Of a DNA stretch of 64,000 bases, positions 62,555 to 64,000 are shown piece after piece. The DNA comes from Phocaeicola salanitronis DSM 18170. Its GTDB lineage: Bacteria > Bacteroidota > Bacteroidia > Bacteroidales > Bacteroidaceae. The notes below the pieces were generated by a model. That model was not told where the DNA came from. It searched no databases and saw only the letters and a list, made by a program, of their open reading frames with translations. The DNA lies in contig NC_015164.1 of assembly GCF_000190575.1 (NCBI RefSeq), positions 62,001-126,000 of the forward strand. The letters are read 5' to 3'. Numbering within the stretch: position 1 is the stretch's first letter; every line of letters begins with the position of its first letter. Made by a program: the position numbers and the translations under genes.

Positions 62555-64000
62555 TTAGAAATTCATATTAACACCCACCATAAAGCTGCGTGTACGGGGA
62601 TAATTGCTGTTGCGCATATCCATGCCCGGTGTTAAACCGCCTAAGTTTACTTCAGGGTCGATGCCTTTGTAACCCGTAATGGTGAATACGTTATTGCAAG
62701 TAGCGTAGATACGCATGTTGTTTACCCAATTGCCCAATTTGCCGAAGTTGTAGCCTAAGGTCAGGGTAGACAAACGCAGGTAAGAACCGTTTTCCAAATA
62801 ACGGGTAGAAGGAGCTTGTGCACGAGAGTCATTATAGTTTTGCTCGGTGGCAACTTCTGCCAGAATATTTTTACCGAAACTTCTCAGCAAGGTGGGGTCG
62901 CTGTAGCTTGCGCGGATGGCATTGAATATCTTGTTTCCGGCTACGCCTTGGAAGAACATACTTAATGACCAGTTTTTCCAAGTCAGGTCGTTGTTCCACC
63001 CGAATGTGATTTTCGGTTGTGCCGAACCTGCCATACGGCGGTCGGTGTCATCCGGAGCATCGGTTACGCCAATCAGGTTTCCGTTTTCGTCGTAGTCATT
63101 GAATACGGACATTCCATTCTCATCGTATCCTGCCCATTCCCATAAGTAGAATTGTCCGATAGGAGCACTTTCCATTAAGCGTTGTACATGCTGGTTCGAA
63201 TAACTGTTGATATTCGGGTCTGCCATTTCAATAAAGTTTACGCTGAATTCAGAATTAGACATAGATACGACTTCGTTTTTATTGTGTGATAGATTAAGCG
63301 AAGTGCTCCAGGTAAAATCTTTGGTTTGTACCGGTACGGCATTGATGGTGATTTCGATACCTTTGTTGCTGATGTCGCCTACATTGGCAACCATTTCGCT
63401 GTATGGATAAATCAGGGTTGATACTCCGTAGCTGTAAATTAAATCACTTGTCTTTTTATTATAGTATTCGATGGTACCGGTCAGGCGGTTGTTGAAGAAA
63501 CCGAAATCCAAACCGACATTGAACATACCGGTCTTTTCCCATTTCAAATCCGGATTAGCATTTCGGGTTGCACCCAACACGTGGTAATTGTTTCCGTCAG
63601 AGCCGGTGAACCAACCGGTAGAACCGTATACCTGGCGTGCATAGAAAGCGTCGAATCCCAAAGAGTTACCGCTCACGCCATAACCGATGCGGAATTTCAG
63701 GTCATCGAATATATTTTGGTCTTTCATGAAGTCTTCTTCGATGATGCGCCATGCGGCAGATACTGCGGGGAAAGTACCCCAACGGTTGTTGGCACCGAAT
63801 GCGGAAGAACCGTCGCGGCGGATAGTGGCTTGCAACAGGTATTTGCTTTTGTAGCTATAGTTGATACGTCCATAGTAAGAAATCATGCGCAGGGTAGAAA
63901 GCAGAAATTGTGAGTTCAGGTCAACGATTTCGTCTTGTGACATGCTGTTAGCCAATGCCAAATTGTAGTAGCTTAAGTCATCATTATAGAAATTATAAGC
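62555..64000 (-). CDS. SusC/RagA-family TonB-dependent transporter, C-terminal part
   Basis: About 480 residues of the outer-membrane barrel are visible. The frame is open to the window edge. Typical stretches are GRINYSYKSKYLLQATIRRD, NRWGTFPAVSAAWRI, LKFRIGYGVSGN and the ending NYPRTRSFMVGVNMNF with a terminal Phe. The protein imports oligosaccharide together with SusD. The plug domain and signal peptide are outside the window. Confidence 0.95.
   Translation of the reverse strand, partial: AYNFYNDDLSYYNLALANSMSQDEIVDLNSQFLLSTLRMISYYGRINYSYKSKYLLQATIRRDGSSAFGANNRWGTFPAVSAAWRIIEEDFMKDQNIFDDLKFRIGYGVSGNSLGFDAFYARQVYGSTGWFTGSDGNNYHVLGATRNANPDLKWEKTGMFNVGLDFGFFNNRLTGTIEYYNKKTSDLIYSYGVSTLIYPYSEMVANVGDISNKGIEITINAVPVQTKDFTWSTSLNLSHNKNEVVSMSNSEFSVNFIEMADPNINSYSNQHVQRLMESAPIGQFYLWEWAGYDENGMSVFNDYDENGNLIGVTDAPDDTDRRMAGSAQPKITFGWNNDLTWKNWSLSMFFQGVAGNKIFNAIRASYSDPTLLRSFGKNILAEVATEQNYNDSRAQAPSTRYLENGSYLRLSTLTLGYNFGKLGNWVNNMRIYATCNNVFTITGYKGIDPEVNLGGLTPGMDMRNSNYPRTRSFMVGVNMNF

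Overview
The window is a chromosomal segment of a Bacteroidales bacterium, most likely Bacteroides, Phocaeicola or a close relative. Evidence is the SusC/SusD pair, the HU/smalltalk/amidase cluster, a NusG/UpxY-type antiterminator, IS66 and IS1595 elements with Bacteroidales-like proteins, and promoters of the form TTTG or TTG, N19-20, TAnnTTTG. These promoters occur upstream of asnA, the Rpn-like gene, the PIN operon, HU, the tRNAs, nrdJ and aconitase. Genus assignment is inference.

Layout. 1-4.4 kb: the start of uracil-DNA glycosylase (ung), asnA, a complete IS66-family element with an 8-bp target duplication, and tRNA-Arg(CCG). 4.5-6 kb: a 192-bp MITE and an Rpn-like PD-(D/E)XK protein. 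6-22.7 kb: a capsule/exopolysaccharide operon on the minus strand. Read 5' to 3' it encodes a CMP-sugar synthetase, an HMGL-type aldolase fused to a DUF115-like domain, a KdsC-like phosphatase, Wzx flippase, a DUF115-like protein, an acyltransferase, Wzy polymerase, a second acyltransferase, two glycosyltransferases, a HAD protein, a UbiA prenyltransferase, an IS66 scar, a third glycosyltransferase, GDP-mannose dehydratase (frameshifted) and GDP-fucose synthase. An IS1595-family element sits directly in front of the operon. 22.7-32.8 kb: an accessory region with a PIN-type toxin-antitoxin pair, two small proteins sharing an NGG motif, HU, smalltalk protein and amidase, two small unknown genes, an integrase lacking its catalytic C-terminus, and a 525-residue NusG/UpxY-like protein, all packed among dispersed palindromic repeats. 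32.8-46.7 kb: two tRNA-Gly/tRNA-Tyr pairs and housekeeping genes (ribH, TPR protein, recF, DUF721, cyclo-ligase, ctpA, dCMP deaminase, lipoprotein, M3 peptidase, Crp regulator, marC, YgiQ). 47-56 kb: B12-dependent ribonucleotide reductase, thioesterase, folB, and an aconitase - isocitrate dehydrogenase - citrate synthase operon. 56-64 kb: a GH127 fragment bounded by MITE sequence, then a glycan-use locus (SusC, SusD, GH92 mannosidase, glycerophosphodiesterase).

Main points of interest. Both acyltransferase genes of the polysaccharide operon carry long poly-G tracts (G9 and G10) whose present length breaks the expected reading frame. This pattern fits slipped-strand phase variation of polysaccharide acylation. 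The aldolase/phosphatase/CMP-transferase trio looks like a route to an activated acidic keto-sugar without a NeuB- or KdsA-type synthase in the cluster. The HAD/UbiA pair suggests a polyprenyl-phosphate-linked sugar. The NusG-like protein is about three times the usual UpxY size, lies beside a tyrosine-less integrase, and both genes contain the same palindromic repeat read in different frames.
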